DNA from: Antitrichia curtipendula | Lineage: Eukaryota; Streptophyta; Bryopsida; Hypnales; Leucodontaceae | Direction: 5' to 3' | Assembly: GCA_951230915.1 (NCBI GenBank) | Contig: OX579641.1 | Span: 4,216,001 to 4,280,000, forward strand | Length of the DNA: 64,000 nucleotides | In this document: in pieces, positions 1 through 11,637 of the stretch | How positions within the stretch are numbered: the stretch's first letter is position 1 | How the letters are laid out: each line of letters begins with the position of its first letter | The notes under the pieces: model-generated | The model's input: the letters and a program-made list of their open reading frames with translations, nothing else | The model's database searches: none | Told to the model about the DNA's origin: nothing | Program-made: the position numbers and the translations under genes

Positions 1-14
1 ATTTGCGTTTTCAG

Positions 15-251
15 GAGACGCGATACTTGGTGAACAACCTGGAGAAGTTCGAGGCGTTTGTAGGTGCTCCAGGATCAAAAGAACCCCCTAAGATAGCACA
101 GATTCCACCACCCTTTCAGTCTGTGCCATGTCGGCCGATTTTGTTGGACACGGCACTGAGTACACTTCAGTTCCCTTCTTTGCAAGGCCGGTTGAAGAAG
201 AAGATCGAAAAGAAAGGATCCTCTTTCTTTGGATTGTGGGGCCGGTCGTAA
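15..251 (+). CDS. SRP68: SRP68, last exon (C-terminal 78 residues)
   Basis: This is the 3'-terminal coding exon of the 68-kDa signal recognition particle subunit, which binds SRP RNA together with SRP72 in the complex that targets secretory proteins to the ER. The window opens inside an intron: a pyrimidine-rich stretch and CAG (12-14) precede GAG ACG CGA. The reading frame then runs without a break to TAA at 249-251. Seen in the translation are a leading helix-like stretch (ETRYLVNNLEKFEAF), a proline-rich linker (KIAQIPPPFQSVPCRPILLD), the FPSLQGRLKKK segment and a terminal FGLWGRS. This order matches the conserved SRP68 tail, in which the motif VPC.P...D.A is followed by FP.L and a short F.G.F/W end. 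The upstream exons are outside the window. The assignment rests on family knowledge and was not checked by a search. Confidence 0.85.
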   Translation, partial: ETRYLVNNLEKFEAFVGAPGSKEPPKIAQIPPPFQSVPCRPILLDTALSTLQFPSLQGRLKKKIEKKGSSFFGLWGRS

Positions 252-905
252 GAGTTGGAAGCATTCGTAAGGTAGTTTTGTATTATAATACTGTTTCTTA
301 TCAACTTTCCATTTGGGTTTCCCGAAATTTCTCACATTGCTAAGGTATCACAGGATACAAACTGAAGTTCCAGAAGGCAGAAATCTGATTAGTAACCATG
401 TTGAGCCTGGGAACTTATATCAATTGTCATTGGTATCCGTAGAAGGGCCCGACCTCTAAGTTAGTGCTTATGTGGCGCTTCGTGTCGGTTGACTTCTTGG
501 CTACAACAATCTAGTTTTCCTAATATTGGCAACAGTAAGCTTGTTCCTGGTCATTCTGGATATGCACACGTCGATGGATGGCTTCCCCGAAATATACGAC
601 AGCAGGATGGTTTTCCTTGGGTCAACAGTCAGTGTTGAAAGTTGACAAGAGCTTGTGCTTCTCTTTGGATGCACTGTTCTGAATTTTTCACTTCCGTTTG
701 ACAGTTTGATACAGAGAACTGCCTTTGAAATTACTTTTTATTTATTGATGGGCTGCTCTTGATTTTCACTTTCGTGTGACAGGCTGATACCGCCACAAAA
801 GAATTGCCTCTCAAGTGACGGGTAAACACTTGAGTTCAGTTCCATGGGATGGGTTTACACAAAAGTGACGTACGAGTTTACCAAGGGCAGCAAATAAATA
901 AAGGT
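252..905 (+). other. SRP68 3' untranslated region and downstream flank
   Basis: Non-coding sequence follows the SRP68 stop codon. Two overlapping AATAAA hexamers at 893-898 and 897-902 are the best poly(A) signals seen, so the transcript probably ends shortly after 900. No other gene is visible here. Confidence 0.5.
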
Positions 906-1023
906 TGTTGACCTTTGAGAGTAAAGTTGTACATTGAGTGGCACAACAATCGAGGCAAAAGATGTAAGGTGGTGAAGTTGTTTTCATTTAGGAATTGTGG
1001 ACTAAGATCCACTTGTAGAAAAT

Positions 1024-1129
1024 ATGACCAAATAGACCAAACTTTAAGACGCGCACTTGGTCAAACTTGTCACTAATGTGATAAGTTTGACCAAGTATGC
1101 ATCTTGAAGTTTGGTCTATTTGGCCATGT
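1024..1129. repeat. Foldback hairpin with ~45-bp arms
   Basis: The left arm (1024-1068) and right arm (1082-1129) are near-perfect reverse complements, both containing CCAAATAGACCAAACTT and CTTGGTCAAACTT. They are separated by a loop of about 13 bases. This could be a short MITE or a hairpin RNA source, and it carries no coding sequence. Confidence 0.65.
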
Positions 1130-1440
1130 TTTTTAATAATCCCTAAAGGATTGGGGTTGTTTGAGTATAGTCCTTGTTTTCTTGACTAGCTCCTGTAACA
1201 AGCATAATCCCTCATTCATGTGGAATAATTTTGATGATCACCATTGTTGAAATGAAATAAGATTTTTTTAGCTTTTCTAAAAAAGTGTGCATGTGCATCT
1301 TGAGGTTTGATTTACTTGGCCACGTTTGAGTATAGTCTTTGTTTTCTTGACTAGCTTTTGTAACAAGCATAATTCTTGGAATACTTTTGATGATTGCCAA
1401 TATTGAAATGAAATAAGACTTAATTAGCTGTTCTAAAAAA
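1100..1440. repeat. Direct duplication of a ~150-190 bp segment
   Basis: Two successive copies (about 1100-1290 and 1296-1440) share, in the same order, CATCTTGA.GTTTG, TTTGAGTATAGTC, TTTTCTTGACTAGCT, TGTAACAAGCATAAT and TTGAAATGAAATAAGA. The first copy has about 30 extra bases. The right arm of the hairpin at 1024-1129 lies at the start of copy 1. Confidence 0.6.
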
Positions 1441-2803
1441 AAATAGATCAACAAAATTGCACAATTTTTCAGAAAATGCCACCATTGGGAAGATTGATGA
1501 AAGATGTTCAATTAGGGAGTACTTTGTATATATACTAAAATCAAAATATTGAATCTGGAATGTTCAAAAGTACTCTAAAAATTTTGATTTTTTTCTCACC
1601 TGTACATATTATCATAATATTGATATGTAATTTTTTTTCAAAGATAAGGGAATGTGAAGTAATGACCCACAATGTCTTTTCCATTCTCAAAAAATTCACC
1701 AAAAATTGCACATTCAATCATTTTTCAATCGAATTGCACTGACAGGTTCATCAAAGAAATCCATCTAGGATCTCTTTGTTGCTTACGAACTACTCACATA
1801 ACAATTTTTTAACAAATGTAGTTGTAGATGCCATGTGGTGGCCTTAGTCCCTTAGAGGTTAATGGTCTTATACATTAAGAAGTCATTGGACACTTGATCC
1901 CTAAGGCCTAGAGGTGTTTTTCTAGACAAATTGTCAAAAATTACCATTGTTTAGGATACTGACTATGATTGAAAATAAAATCATTTTTTTCAGAATATAA
2001 ACTTAAAAAAAGTGTATTAGACTATTATAAAAATTTTAGGGAAATTTTTAGGTCATTTGATAGCATGGATTAAAAGGTTGTAACATTTGAAGTGAGAAAA
2101 AAAAATATTTTTATACTTGTGAGATAAGATAATAGACTTTGAGCCCTCTTGGAATAAAAATTTTGCTCTTCATGAATTTGTGTCTCTCTTCTATTCAATT
2201 CTAAATCTTGTTTGGTACACATATATAAAATTTTGAACACAAATACTCCAAATCAACTTGCACTGTGTGGAGGTTAAGTCCTATAGGTCCATGGCCTTCT
2301 GGAATTTAGAAACATCATTTTTTTTATAGTATTATAGGTCCAACTGTCACTACGGTACAAAAATCTCATTTGAACAATCTTGTGGTGTACATGTTGTAGA
2401 TGACATTAATCAAATTTGGAGTCATTTGGCCACATAGATTGCAAGATTATAACATTACATGAGATTTCACTACTGTGGAGGATTGTGAGTTCCCTGGAGT
2501 TTTCAGATTGTGGAAACTCTGCTGCAACAATAGACTAACATGGCAAAGCCATTTCCATGTCAGATATTAATAAAATATTTATTTATTTATTTTAATTTTT
2601 AATATTTTAGTTTTTTAATTCTTGAATTTTTATTTTGACCAACGCTAATTGGTTCACAAGAATAGGAACTGGCCTCAAATGGCTCTTCAGACCCCTTAAA
2701 AAATATGTAATGTGTTTTAATGTTAGAAAAGGATGCTCAAATTTTCCCGATAACACATTTTGAGGTGAAATTAGATTTCTAAAGCTACTCAAATGTAAAT
2801 ACT
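1441..2803. other. AT-rich intergenic sequence, repeat-derived
   Basis: No gene is seen. The part from about 2480 to 2790 is a diverged copy of the sequence at about 63390-63680. Shared landmarks are GAGTTCCCT, a dyad CATGGC...CCATG / GACGTGG...CCACGTC, and the order AAATGGC...CAGACCCTTAAA. Confidence 0.45.
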
Positions 2804-3617
2804 TTAATCCCTAAAGGATCAAATTGCAGTTTTTGACAACTGGAATTTTTATTTTTTTCTTTGAAATTTTCACACATGTGTCCAAAGAGTAGCTTTAAGG
2901 CACAACAATTTTTATAACTTTTGACTACATGGTTAAGAAGTTATTGCATGATATGTAATTTTCATTGCTCAGCAAGCAGCTCAAGAAAATCACTTTTATA
3001 AGAAATAAAAAAGAGGTTTAGTTTGCAGACAGTTATGGATTCTCTATTCTAAAATAATCTTTAAGTCCTTTAGTTTACTCAATTTTCAATATTTTTGGAA
3101 ATAAAATAAAATCATAGAATGTAGATTATGTATTACAACTTACATTACAACCATTGGAAGTGACATTTGAAAATTCCATAACAAAATTCTTAACAATTTA
3201 GTATTTTGGATCATTCTCTACTACTTTTTACTTACTATATTTTTCCTATATATTGTACAATTCCAAATGATTTGATATTTTTCAAGCTTGTAGCCAACTT
3301 ACATTGAAGAATGAATCCAAAGAAGCACCACCATTTTGGACATTTTTCATACAAATGTGACCATGTAAAGTGTAGCTACCGAATTTTTTTACAGGACCCA
3401 AAAATGATTTTTGTCACTTCAAATGCTAATATCTTGCAATCTTCACGGTGGAAATTTTTGAAATTTTTTCCACATCTTCTCAAACTAGTGTACTCTAAGA
3501 TCCTATGATTTTATAGGAACAAAATTTATATATTTTCTAAAATTTGGTACTTGTGCTAGAAATGATAGTTTTGGAGCTTTTTTGATCAAAATATAGTAAA
3601 AATCCTTTAGAGGTTAA
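2804..3617 (-). mobile_element. TTAA-flanked MITE, subfamily A, minus orientation
   Basis: The element begins TTAA-TCCCTAAAGGATC and ends CCTTTAGAGG-TTAA. Its interior is the reverse complement of the copy at 11638-12579; shared landmarks include CATTTTGGACATTTTTCATA and the segment around AGTAAGTAG. It has no coding capacity. Short ORFs inside it are repeat sequence. Confidence 0.65.
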
Positions 3618-6262
3618 ACTATAAAGTACTTCAGAATCAACATAAAAAAAACACTGGTGAAAGAAAACAACATTCAAATGACTTGACTTGTTGTGTTTGC
3701 TAAAAGGCTTTGAAATATAAAAAAATAGCTTGAAAAGTTGCAAAAAACACATGTGTGGTTCAACCTCTTATTAGAATGCTTCTAAAAGTCTCTCATAACT
3801 TCTTTGAATGATATTAAATTTTAATCACAAATTAGACTAGTATGCACAACTTTTGCAAAAAATAATATTTGAAATGATCACTGTGGAAAAAGAAATAAGC
3901 CGTTGAAGTTTCGTGTAATCCAAAAATGTTTGGATTTTGAACTTTTAATTGCTTCCAAACATTCAAAACTACTTGGATTGGCATGAAATTTTTTATCACA
4001 ATAACTAGACTTCAAGGGGATCATAATCCAAATTTTTTAAACTGGTATTAACTAGTGTATCACTAGTCCCTAATCAATCCATCTTGGACTAATTTGAAAA
4101 TCAATATAAACTAGTTAGTAGCGAACTAGTAGTACACTACTTAGCTTAAAAATGATTTCTTGTGCAACGAGGAGATTTCTTATTTGAAATCCAAACAATG
4201 AAAATTTCAAGACAAACATTTTGACTATGTAGAAAAAAAATTCAAGAATTTGAGATGACAAATTTCAAAATAATAATGTTTGAAGTTAGCAAGATTTTTT
4301 TTCAAACCTACCTGGTAAAGTTAGTAGAATTTGACACCTCTTGAAATGAGATTTTTGTATTATATGAATATTATACCATGTTAGTTACCTAAATGCCAAA
4401 TTTTAAAAGTAGATAAGGAATTTTAGAAAAGATGCCAAAATTGCCCAAACTACCTTGATTCTTTCAAGCACTATAGTTTTTAATCTAGACATCTGACTGG
4501 AATTTTCTTGAATTTCCATGAGGAGGAGGATTATTCCCATCTTCTATCAAATTTTCAAAAACATATGTTGAAAATTGACTTGCCAATGACCCTACCCAAG
4601 TTTTCAAGTATTTATTAAACAAACACTTGATCTTTTAGGGGTTGGTTGTAAGCTATCTTTTCTACTATTTTTTATAATTAATTCAATTTATACAAAAATT
4701 AAATATTAGAAAATTCTTTTATGCAAATCAAATAAATTTTAGTAAATGTAGTATAATTATTGTAAGTATCTATACCTTAACGAGATTGTTTGTTTGTTAC
4801 AGTGAGATTTATAAAATTGTGCATCTACTAGTTGCGTTCTTAGTACTGTCAAAAAATTCTCTACAAAGAGGGGAGCACATGCTTTATTTCTTGACCTTTG
4901 GACCTATTGTGTGGAAGTTACTAAATTCTAGTCAACTACTAAAATCCAGTTTGAACTATTTAATATGTATTAGATAATGGTATTACATAAGATATGAAGA
5001 AATATTTCATTTTTTCTTTAGAGATTAAATCACATATTTTCTACAAGTGACAAAATTGAAAACTATTGTCATATTAAGAACAAAAAATTATAAAAAATAT
5101 GATTAAAATCCAAAAATTTGACTAGATCATGTATAAATTATAGTTTAGAATACAACAAAGAAAACTAAAATTTGCATTCCGTTTTATATTTAAAAACATG
5201 GCTATAGATTCTATACTTTGAATTACAATAAAATCAATCTTTCAAGTATTTTTTCAAAAATTTCAAGAGGAACAATTAGATTTGGGAAGCTTCACTTTGT
5301 TAGTCTTTTCAACCAAAAAAATCCTCTCGAGCTTTACAAAATCAGACTTTACAAACTAGAAGCCCCAAAGGTTAAAATACACTATGTAGATTTTTCATTT
5401 TTTGAAACAAAACATCATAAAGTATAGCCCAGTAGACCCCCTATCTGCGAGCCTATCTGTCTAGTAGAGTCAACTATAAGACTTATTTTCAAATAAGTTA
5501 TCCCCCCGTTTACAATTTTGACATATTAAAGTAATATATGATTGAAGTGTCAACATGAGTTCATTGCCTATTACATTATAAATTTAGTATTATAATTAAA
5601 GAAAAATTCAAAAATGACATGCATACTTGATAATGGTCCGTACCATCAGATGTCTAATAGATACGGGAGCCCGATTTTTTGTTTGACAAAACAACACTTA
5701 TAGAGTATCATTAAATAAATAATGTAACAAAAATTTAACTTGATGATGTTCATATACTATCCAAAAATTTGCAAATAAAATACAGGATGAAAATCATTGT
5801 TTTTTTGTGGTCAAAAATTGTTGTCAATGGTCAAAAAGACATTTTAAACCGAAATCAATAGAAATTGATTGAGTGCCTAGGATACAATTACGTGTACAAA
5901 CTTTAGAATTGCTATTTATGGATCACGTCAGATTTTTTTTTTCCATTTAGGATTGAGTAATGTGCAATTTTCACTATGAATGATGAAGCTACTTACACCC
6001 ATAGACTTGAATAAAACGTGCAAAATGTGAATGAAAAATGCCTTATTCATCTAGAATGCAAATAGTCATCCCCCAGGAAACTCACCACTCTAAAATTATG
6101 CGGTTATTCAACGATTTCATTTACTAGAAAAGAAGAATAAATAACCAAATCTTCCCTAAATTTTCTTTTGTATTGCTTTCCAAAGAAATTTGGCTCTTGC
6201 AAATAAAAACCATGCAATGGATGTGCATGAGATAAAATATTGAAGCCATCCAACATGGACAT
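3618..6262. other. AT-rich intergenic sequence without recognised genes
   Basis: Scattered short ORFs are low-complexity and match no recognised protein. A stretch near 4030-4140 is rich in ACTAG motifs. A CCTTTTAGGGGTTGG-like element end occurs near 4635 without a visible partner. Confidence 0.5.
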
Positions 6263-6606
6263 TTAAATCCCTAAAGTCCCAAAGTCATTTCTTGCTCATT
6301 AACCACACTAAAACATTTCTAGTGCATTGAGCCAGACAAATAAGAAAATATCTTTCTGGCAAACTCATTTATAGGATCTTCATTTAGAATTCTATAAAAT
6401 AATGTGGTAAATTTTTTGTGAAGTTTGACCCTATAAATTGAAAGAATAATGTTGTAGAAGTTGAAAGAAAAGATATTTTAGACCCTACCAGGAATTTCAA
6501 ATGACTTTGACTGTTGTTTGTGGGAAATTTTTGCAATAAGCATGTGTAGTAAAAAATATAACATGTTTTATACCTTGTTGGAAATACCTTCACAACTTTT
6601 TAGTAT
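6263..6606. mobile_element. Fragment of TTAA family element, subfamily B-like
   Basis: It starts TTAAATCCCTAAAGTCCC (TTAA at 6263-6266). It keeps the internal landmarks GTTTGACC..ATAAATTG and TTCAAATGACTTTGACTG seen in the copy at 12576-13462. It is interrupted at 6607 by the hairpin-rich insertion. Confidence 0.45.
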
Positions 6607-6884
6607 AGGGCAATGCCCGAGGAGGAGGGAATTTCGCCAAAAAAAGGGCAGACGAGGAGGGCGGAGCCCGACGAGGAGGCCCTTCTTTTTGGCGAAATTC
6701 CCGACGACGAGGGGCATTGCCCGGCGTAAACGACCGGTGGGCAACGAATTTTCGTTGGATGAGATCGCTAACTGGATGAAAAATCCGTAATCCCCGATTA
6801 CGCAGTTTTGCCTGCGTAATCGGGCATTACAGCTCAGAATTCGCCCGCCTTTTGAACGGGACGAATCCCAGCGGTGCTTTACGA
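6607..6884. mobile_element. 278-bp GC-rich insertion made of consecutive hairpins
   Basis: An island strikingly more GC-rich than its surroundings lies between two AGTAT copies (6602-6606 and 6885-6889). It contains four dyads in a row. The first is a long one (6608-6647 with 6679-6722: GGGAATTTCGCCAAAAA paired with its complement, each outer end GGGCA(A/T)TGCCC). The second is CAACGAATTTTCGTTG near 6743-6758. The third is a 19-bp stem with one mismatch (6787-6805 / 6812-6830, core CCCGATTACGCAG). The fourth is ATTCGCCCG...CGGGACGAAT near 6839-6866. The related unoccupied sequence at about 12864 reads TTTAGTATTGAAGAATTGAG, so a 5-bp TSD (AGTAT) is likely. No terminal inverted repeat or ORF is convincing. 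Confidence 0.6.
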
Positions 6885-7307
6885 AGTATTGAAGACATAG
6901 AACACACTCAATAAAATCTTGCAATGCCCAGATGTTGCAAATACACTACACTTTTTTGCAAATACTTATCCCATCACATAGCTTATTGAAACAAGAATCC
7001 CAATAGCAGATTGGAAGAATCTTTGATTTTTCACAAACCAAAAAATATGAAATTTGAAAAGCTAAAATACTCTAATTTCTACAAAAATTAGAAAGCTAGT
7101 GTCAGCATTGAAGTGGCAAAAACATAAGGCACCTTTGAAGAAAGGGTCTATTGATGTCGTCATTTAATTCAGCTGGTTTGATCCCAATTTTTGTTCCCTT
7201 CACAAAGAACATTGTTTCAAACCTTGTTCTTTATACAAACATATTCCAATGACATTCCATGTTTGCTATCATGAGGCTGCTACTCCATTTCCCTAGATGG
7301 CTTAGGG
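6885..7307. other. AT-rich intergenic sequence
   Basis: This continues the interrupted repeat for a short distance, then becomes unassigned AT-rich DNA. Nothing coding is seen. Confidence 0.4.
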
Positions 7308-8019
7308 CCACTTCACACTATGGCCGACCAAGTCGAGAGGCCGTGGGATTGAGTGGACAAACTTTGGGTGAGAGTCCAAAGAAATGGGCAATAAATGATA
7401 TGATTTTGAGCCTTTGGCCGGCCATAGTGTGAAGCCTCCAAAGGCCAAGCCCAAAGTCCAAGCCCAGCTTGGTGGTACCATTCATCTAAAGCATCATAAA
7501 ATTTGCTCTCTTGCCGGCTATTGTCCAAAATGCCATTGGCTATTCTGGGTATCAATTCCTACAAGAAAAACATTGAAAAAACATGAAGAAGGAGTCAAAA
7601 ACGGCATTGAAAGAACAATTACAGCACTTGCTTTCAATGTGAAACAAAGACTATGGAAGATATAAATGAGAAATGAAGGAGTCATTCATCAAAGGAAGGA
7701 GGGAGGTAGAGGGTTTGTCCATACCATGCAAAGTCTCTCCATTGTGTTGGTGGAGAGTAGGTTTCAAACCCAACCGGCAACACCCCATTTGCATATACAA
7801 TGGGGGGAAAGGGGGGCCGTGGTGGCCGAGAACGGGCATGCGCCGAAGGCAAAGGCCTTTAGGGCCCCAATTGGCCCCCCAAGCCATGAATTCTTCCTCA
7901 AGGGCAAGGGCAAGGGCAAGGGCCTAGTGTGAAGGCTCAAGAGGCCAAATTCTTGGGTTTCTGAAATCTGATTGGTGGAAATCGATGGACTCTCGACCTT
8001 GTGCCGTAGTGTGAAGTGG
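7308..8019. mobile_element. Non-autonomous DNA element with CCACTTCACACTA ends
   Basis: Left end CCACTTCACACTATGGCC and the reverse complement of the right end CCACTTCACACTACGGC match for 13 bp, then match again over GGTCGAGAG-like sequence. The left end carries an internal hairpin (about 7311-7329 with 7416-7434, core CTTCACACTATGGCC). The same AGTGTGAAG motif recurs at 7927-7934. An (AAGGGC)4 run lies at about 7898-7921. The short ORFs in the GC-rich interior do not resemble a transposase. A TTA on the right (8020-8022) and TTA at 7302-7304 could be a PIF/Harbinger-type target duplication, but three extra bases on the left leave this open. Confidence 0.55.
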
Positions 8020-8452
8020 TTAAAATTCAATAATTTCAAACTCTTTAAAATTCACAATTTATTCTTATGAATGATATGATGCCCAACTTTTGCTTTGTAG
8101 GAAATTATGTTATTATCTTTTCGACTGAATGCCAAAAAAACAGTACTCCAACATCTTACACAGCAATGAAAAGAACCATATTCAAATCCTCCGTGAAAAA
8201 TAAGATGTAATCTTTCTTTGCATAAATTTATTTTTAATACATTCAAAATTCATGCAAAATAAATAAACAAATCCATGGAATTGACAAGGGAACTCACACT
8301 TTGACTAAATACTGAGTACTTAATAATGTTCATGAAATTTTGGAAACCTACCTTTTCTCAACACTTGAATTTACTGCCATGGGATAAACAATACATTTTT
8401 GGCCTTATCATAGGGGTCAACTTGTTGTTGCAACAACACAAGACTTTTGGAA
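8020..8452. other. AT-rich intergenic sequence
   Basis: No gene, structured RNA or clear element end is seen. Confidence 0.4.
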
Positions 8453-9347
8453 TTAACCTGTAAAGGACCGAGGCCTTTTCTCCATCAAAACACACTCAAA
8501 ATTGTCACTTTTATTGCAAAAAGCAATAAAATTTTAAATTTTACCTTTTTTGCGTATCTAATTGTGATCTTATATTAGACTAGTATAAGAATGTATGCAA
8601 GAAATTTCAAAAACTTTGACCACATAGATTGCAAGATATTTGCATCCAAAGTGAAGAAAACAATTGCTTGATTAGATTTTTTGGCTTTGAAGCTTCTTAA
8701 CTTAAAATGTTTTGTACTATCGATTTTTGATTTTCTAAGCTTTTATGTTGAATACTTGAGTTGAGAATCTAGGATAAAAGATCCGTAAAAAACTCACTTA
8801 ATTTTACTCATTAAAAATTTACTAAGTAGAAGTAGGTTCAAGATTGAAGGAAAAACTAAATCATTAGTTGCTCTAAGATGGAATTGAAAGACCAAAGCTG
8901 AGATTGTTCTAGCAAGCAAACAAAATCCTATCTACTAAAAAAAATTGTAAAATTGTAAAAAATGCATTAAAAGATAAATCATGTAAGTTATTTTTTCAAG
9001 AAGATGCTTAGATTGCCCAAAAAACTAAGACTGTCCACAACTTTTTCATCACTAGTCCAAATAGAATGAATCAAAGGCTCAAATGTAGATTAAAATATAT
9101 AATTTTTGAAAAAAAATTTAATTAATTATTTTGACTTTTTGTAATTTTTTGTGTTGCCTGCCGACCTCCATTTTTGACTTATTGTGCCATAACTTTTTCT
9201 CCCGAGCTTTAACTGAAATAAATTTTTTTATATAACTACAAAGGGCTCACAAAAAAATTCAAAAAAATTCACTAAAAATTGAGGTTATAGGAACCTATCC
9301 GGACCCAAATTGTCCCTTGAGGGGACAAACAGTCCCTTAGGAGTTAA
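8453..9347 (+). mobile_element. TTAA-flanked MITE, subfamily B
   Basis: The element starts TTAA-CCTGTAAAGG (TTAA 8453-8456) and ends CCCTTAGGAG-TTAA (TTAA 9344-9347). The ordered internal landmarks of subfamily B are all present: CACTCAAAATTGTCA, GACTAGTATAA, TTTGACC..ATAGATTGCAAG, AAGTAGAAGTAGGT and GTCCCTTGAGGGGACAA. It is non-coding. Confidence 0.7.
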
Positions 9348-11637
9348 TAAAAGTCAAACAACAAATTCCCCTATATTGAAGTGGAATAACATATTATTTT
9401 TTACTTAAATTCTATAAAATGACACTAATTCTCCACAACTCATGTATATACAACCCAATGAAAAGAGGCAACACAGTTGTGTGTGTCCCCCCCCCAAACC
9501 ACAAAAACCAGAAGCCGTCCGATTCATTTAAAATAAAACTCCACTCCCCCACTCCCAAATCAATAGCCACCAAATGTACATACAAAATATGGTATGATAC
9601 ACATACGAATACAATACAACCATATATAGATATGGACAACGAGATATGGTACAACAGTATGAGATTATCCCATACTAATTGATTGCAATCCCACCCTCCC
9701 AAAATTATAAGAGGGGGTGGGGTTAAAATTTCATTACAATTTTTTTGTCATGGTGCATAGTGTCACACTAAGTGTCACTATGCACTCACTATGCACTCAA
9801 AAGTGGTTGCACTAGTCTAGGGTCCTTTGCACATTTTTATTTTGGTTTTTGATTTTCAATGCTTTGGGAGGCCCATCGAATTGCAATGCATGGTGCCAAT
9901 TGTATGCGTGGCTTTCTCTAAGAAATTTTTTAATAGTGCAATGCTTGAAAAAAAAATCACATAACAATTGCATGCCCTTTGCCTTCATTTAGTGCCACTT
10001 TAGACTACAATGGAGAAATGCACTATACAATCAAGAAGTCTTGGCAAAGACCTGGTTATTTAAGACAATTGGTGGGATGTTGGACAAGATGGAAAGACAA
10101 TAAATTAATGCCTCAAGAAGTCTTGACCGGTTGAAGTGTAAATGCTAACCAAAGAAGTCTTCCAGTCAACTTCACATATTGAAGTCCTCCAATGAGCTTT
10201 ACCAACAAGAGAGTTTAGGCTAGCCACAATAGAAATTGTGCCCCCCTAACGGTTCCCATGGACATATTTTGTAAGTTTTGGGCTATAGTGAACTTTGAGA
10301 AGTTGTAACTTTTGCATCCAATGCCCAACTTCTTTAAAAAAATTGTTGGAAAATATGCATCTAGTTGTCTTGTTTGTGTGATAAAATGTGCATATCAATC
10401 CAATACGTATTGAATCATTATGAATCATTTAAATACATAGGGATCAGTTTAAATTCACCAAATTGCATTTTGATGGCTTCAACTTTAAGGCTTGTTTCTC
10501 CTTCATCCAATATCCGGTGAAGAACAAAATTTATGGTTTTCAATTGTTATTACTACAAATATGTTTTTTTCTTGAAAAAAGTGCCTCCAACTATGTTGAC
10601 TACCATATTCTGACATTTTAGGGTGTTTTTACCTTACCCACATTTTGCTTCCGATTCCCATTAATCTTTAAGCTTCTTGAAATTTTCTCTAAATTGAATA
10701 GAAAGTCAACATTTTGGTAAGCTTCATCAGTGTTTTTGAAATTTTAACCATACAAATTCAAACTAAACTTATTAGAGATCACATGGGGAAAGAAAACACA
10801 TCAATATTACTTTGGATTGAAAGATTATAATATTTGGTCATGAGGGTGTAAAAATTGTGAAAGTAATTTGAAGTTTTTGAGTTCTCTTTATACATGTCAA
10901 TTCTAAAATGGAAATCACAAAAAAAAGAACGAGGTTAAAAGAAATAACATATAGAACCACAATCAATTTACGGATTTTCAAAATCTACTTTACAATTTTT
11001 TTTAATGACTTTTTCATGTGATTTTTTCTCCAAGATTACTGTAGTGTATTTGAAGCTCATTTTCAAGAGCCGTCAACATCCAGAAAATTAAGGTTTCCAA
11101 TGAACACCCTTGCATAAAATCTTGAATAGAAAAATCATAAACATTCATTTTCAAAGTCGGATTGAGTATTATCAGTTGGATCTAGGTAAACTGGAGAGAT
11201 GGGATGCATTGCATAATACAACAATTTCAGCAGTTTTATTAGTTGGATCTCTATCAGCATGTTGAGCATCCCCAGATTGGAATTAACATTTGAACTCAAA
11301 ATTTAAGTGCTGAAGTTTAAGGTAGTAAGCTCTAAAAGCAACCATTAAGGGTTGGTCTACCTTTTTCATAGGTTTGCATAAACAAAAGTATTTTTAACTC
11401 TTTTTTCAAAATAAGAAAATAGATGCACAAGTGGTTTCATATTTTTTTTGACACATTTTTGACTTAGTTATGAATTTTCAAAGACATCTATTGTAGGTAT
11501 CTATTTGTGACCCTAGGTCTTCCAAAATGCGTCCATTTGCAACTTCTAAAGGGATTTGAGGAAATCAATGCCAATAATTGGCTCTTGCAATAAAGAATAT
11601 TTATTTCTCAATTCAATCAATAGTGAAAGAGGTCCAT
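9348..11637. other. Intergenic sequence; one short hairpin
   Basis: No gene is recognised. A perfect 10-bp dyad GTGCATAGTG/CACTATGCAC occurs at 9753-9762 and 9776-9785, and a run of nine C occurs at about 9487-9495. The rest is AT-rich and unassigned. Confidence 0.45.

Noticed and set aside
6518..6924. ORFs of 90 and 118 codons across the hairpin island
   Set aside because: Arginine/glycine-rich readings on both strands of the same inverted repeats; no protein-like features.
7414..8039. Several 78-91-codon ORFs inside the 7308-8019 element
   Set aside because: Three or more frames are open at once because of composition and the AAGGGC run; no transposase motif.
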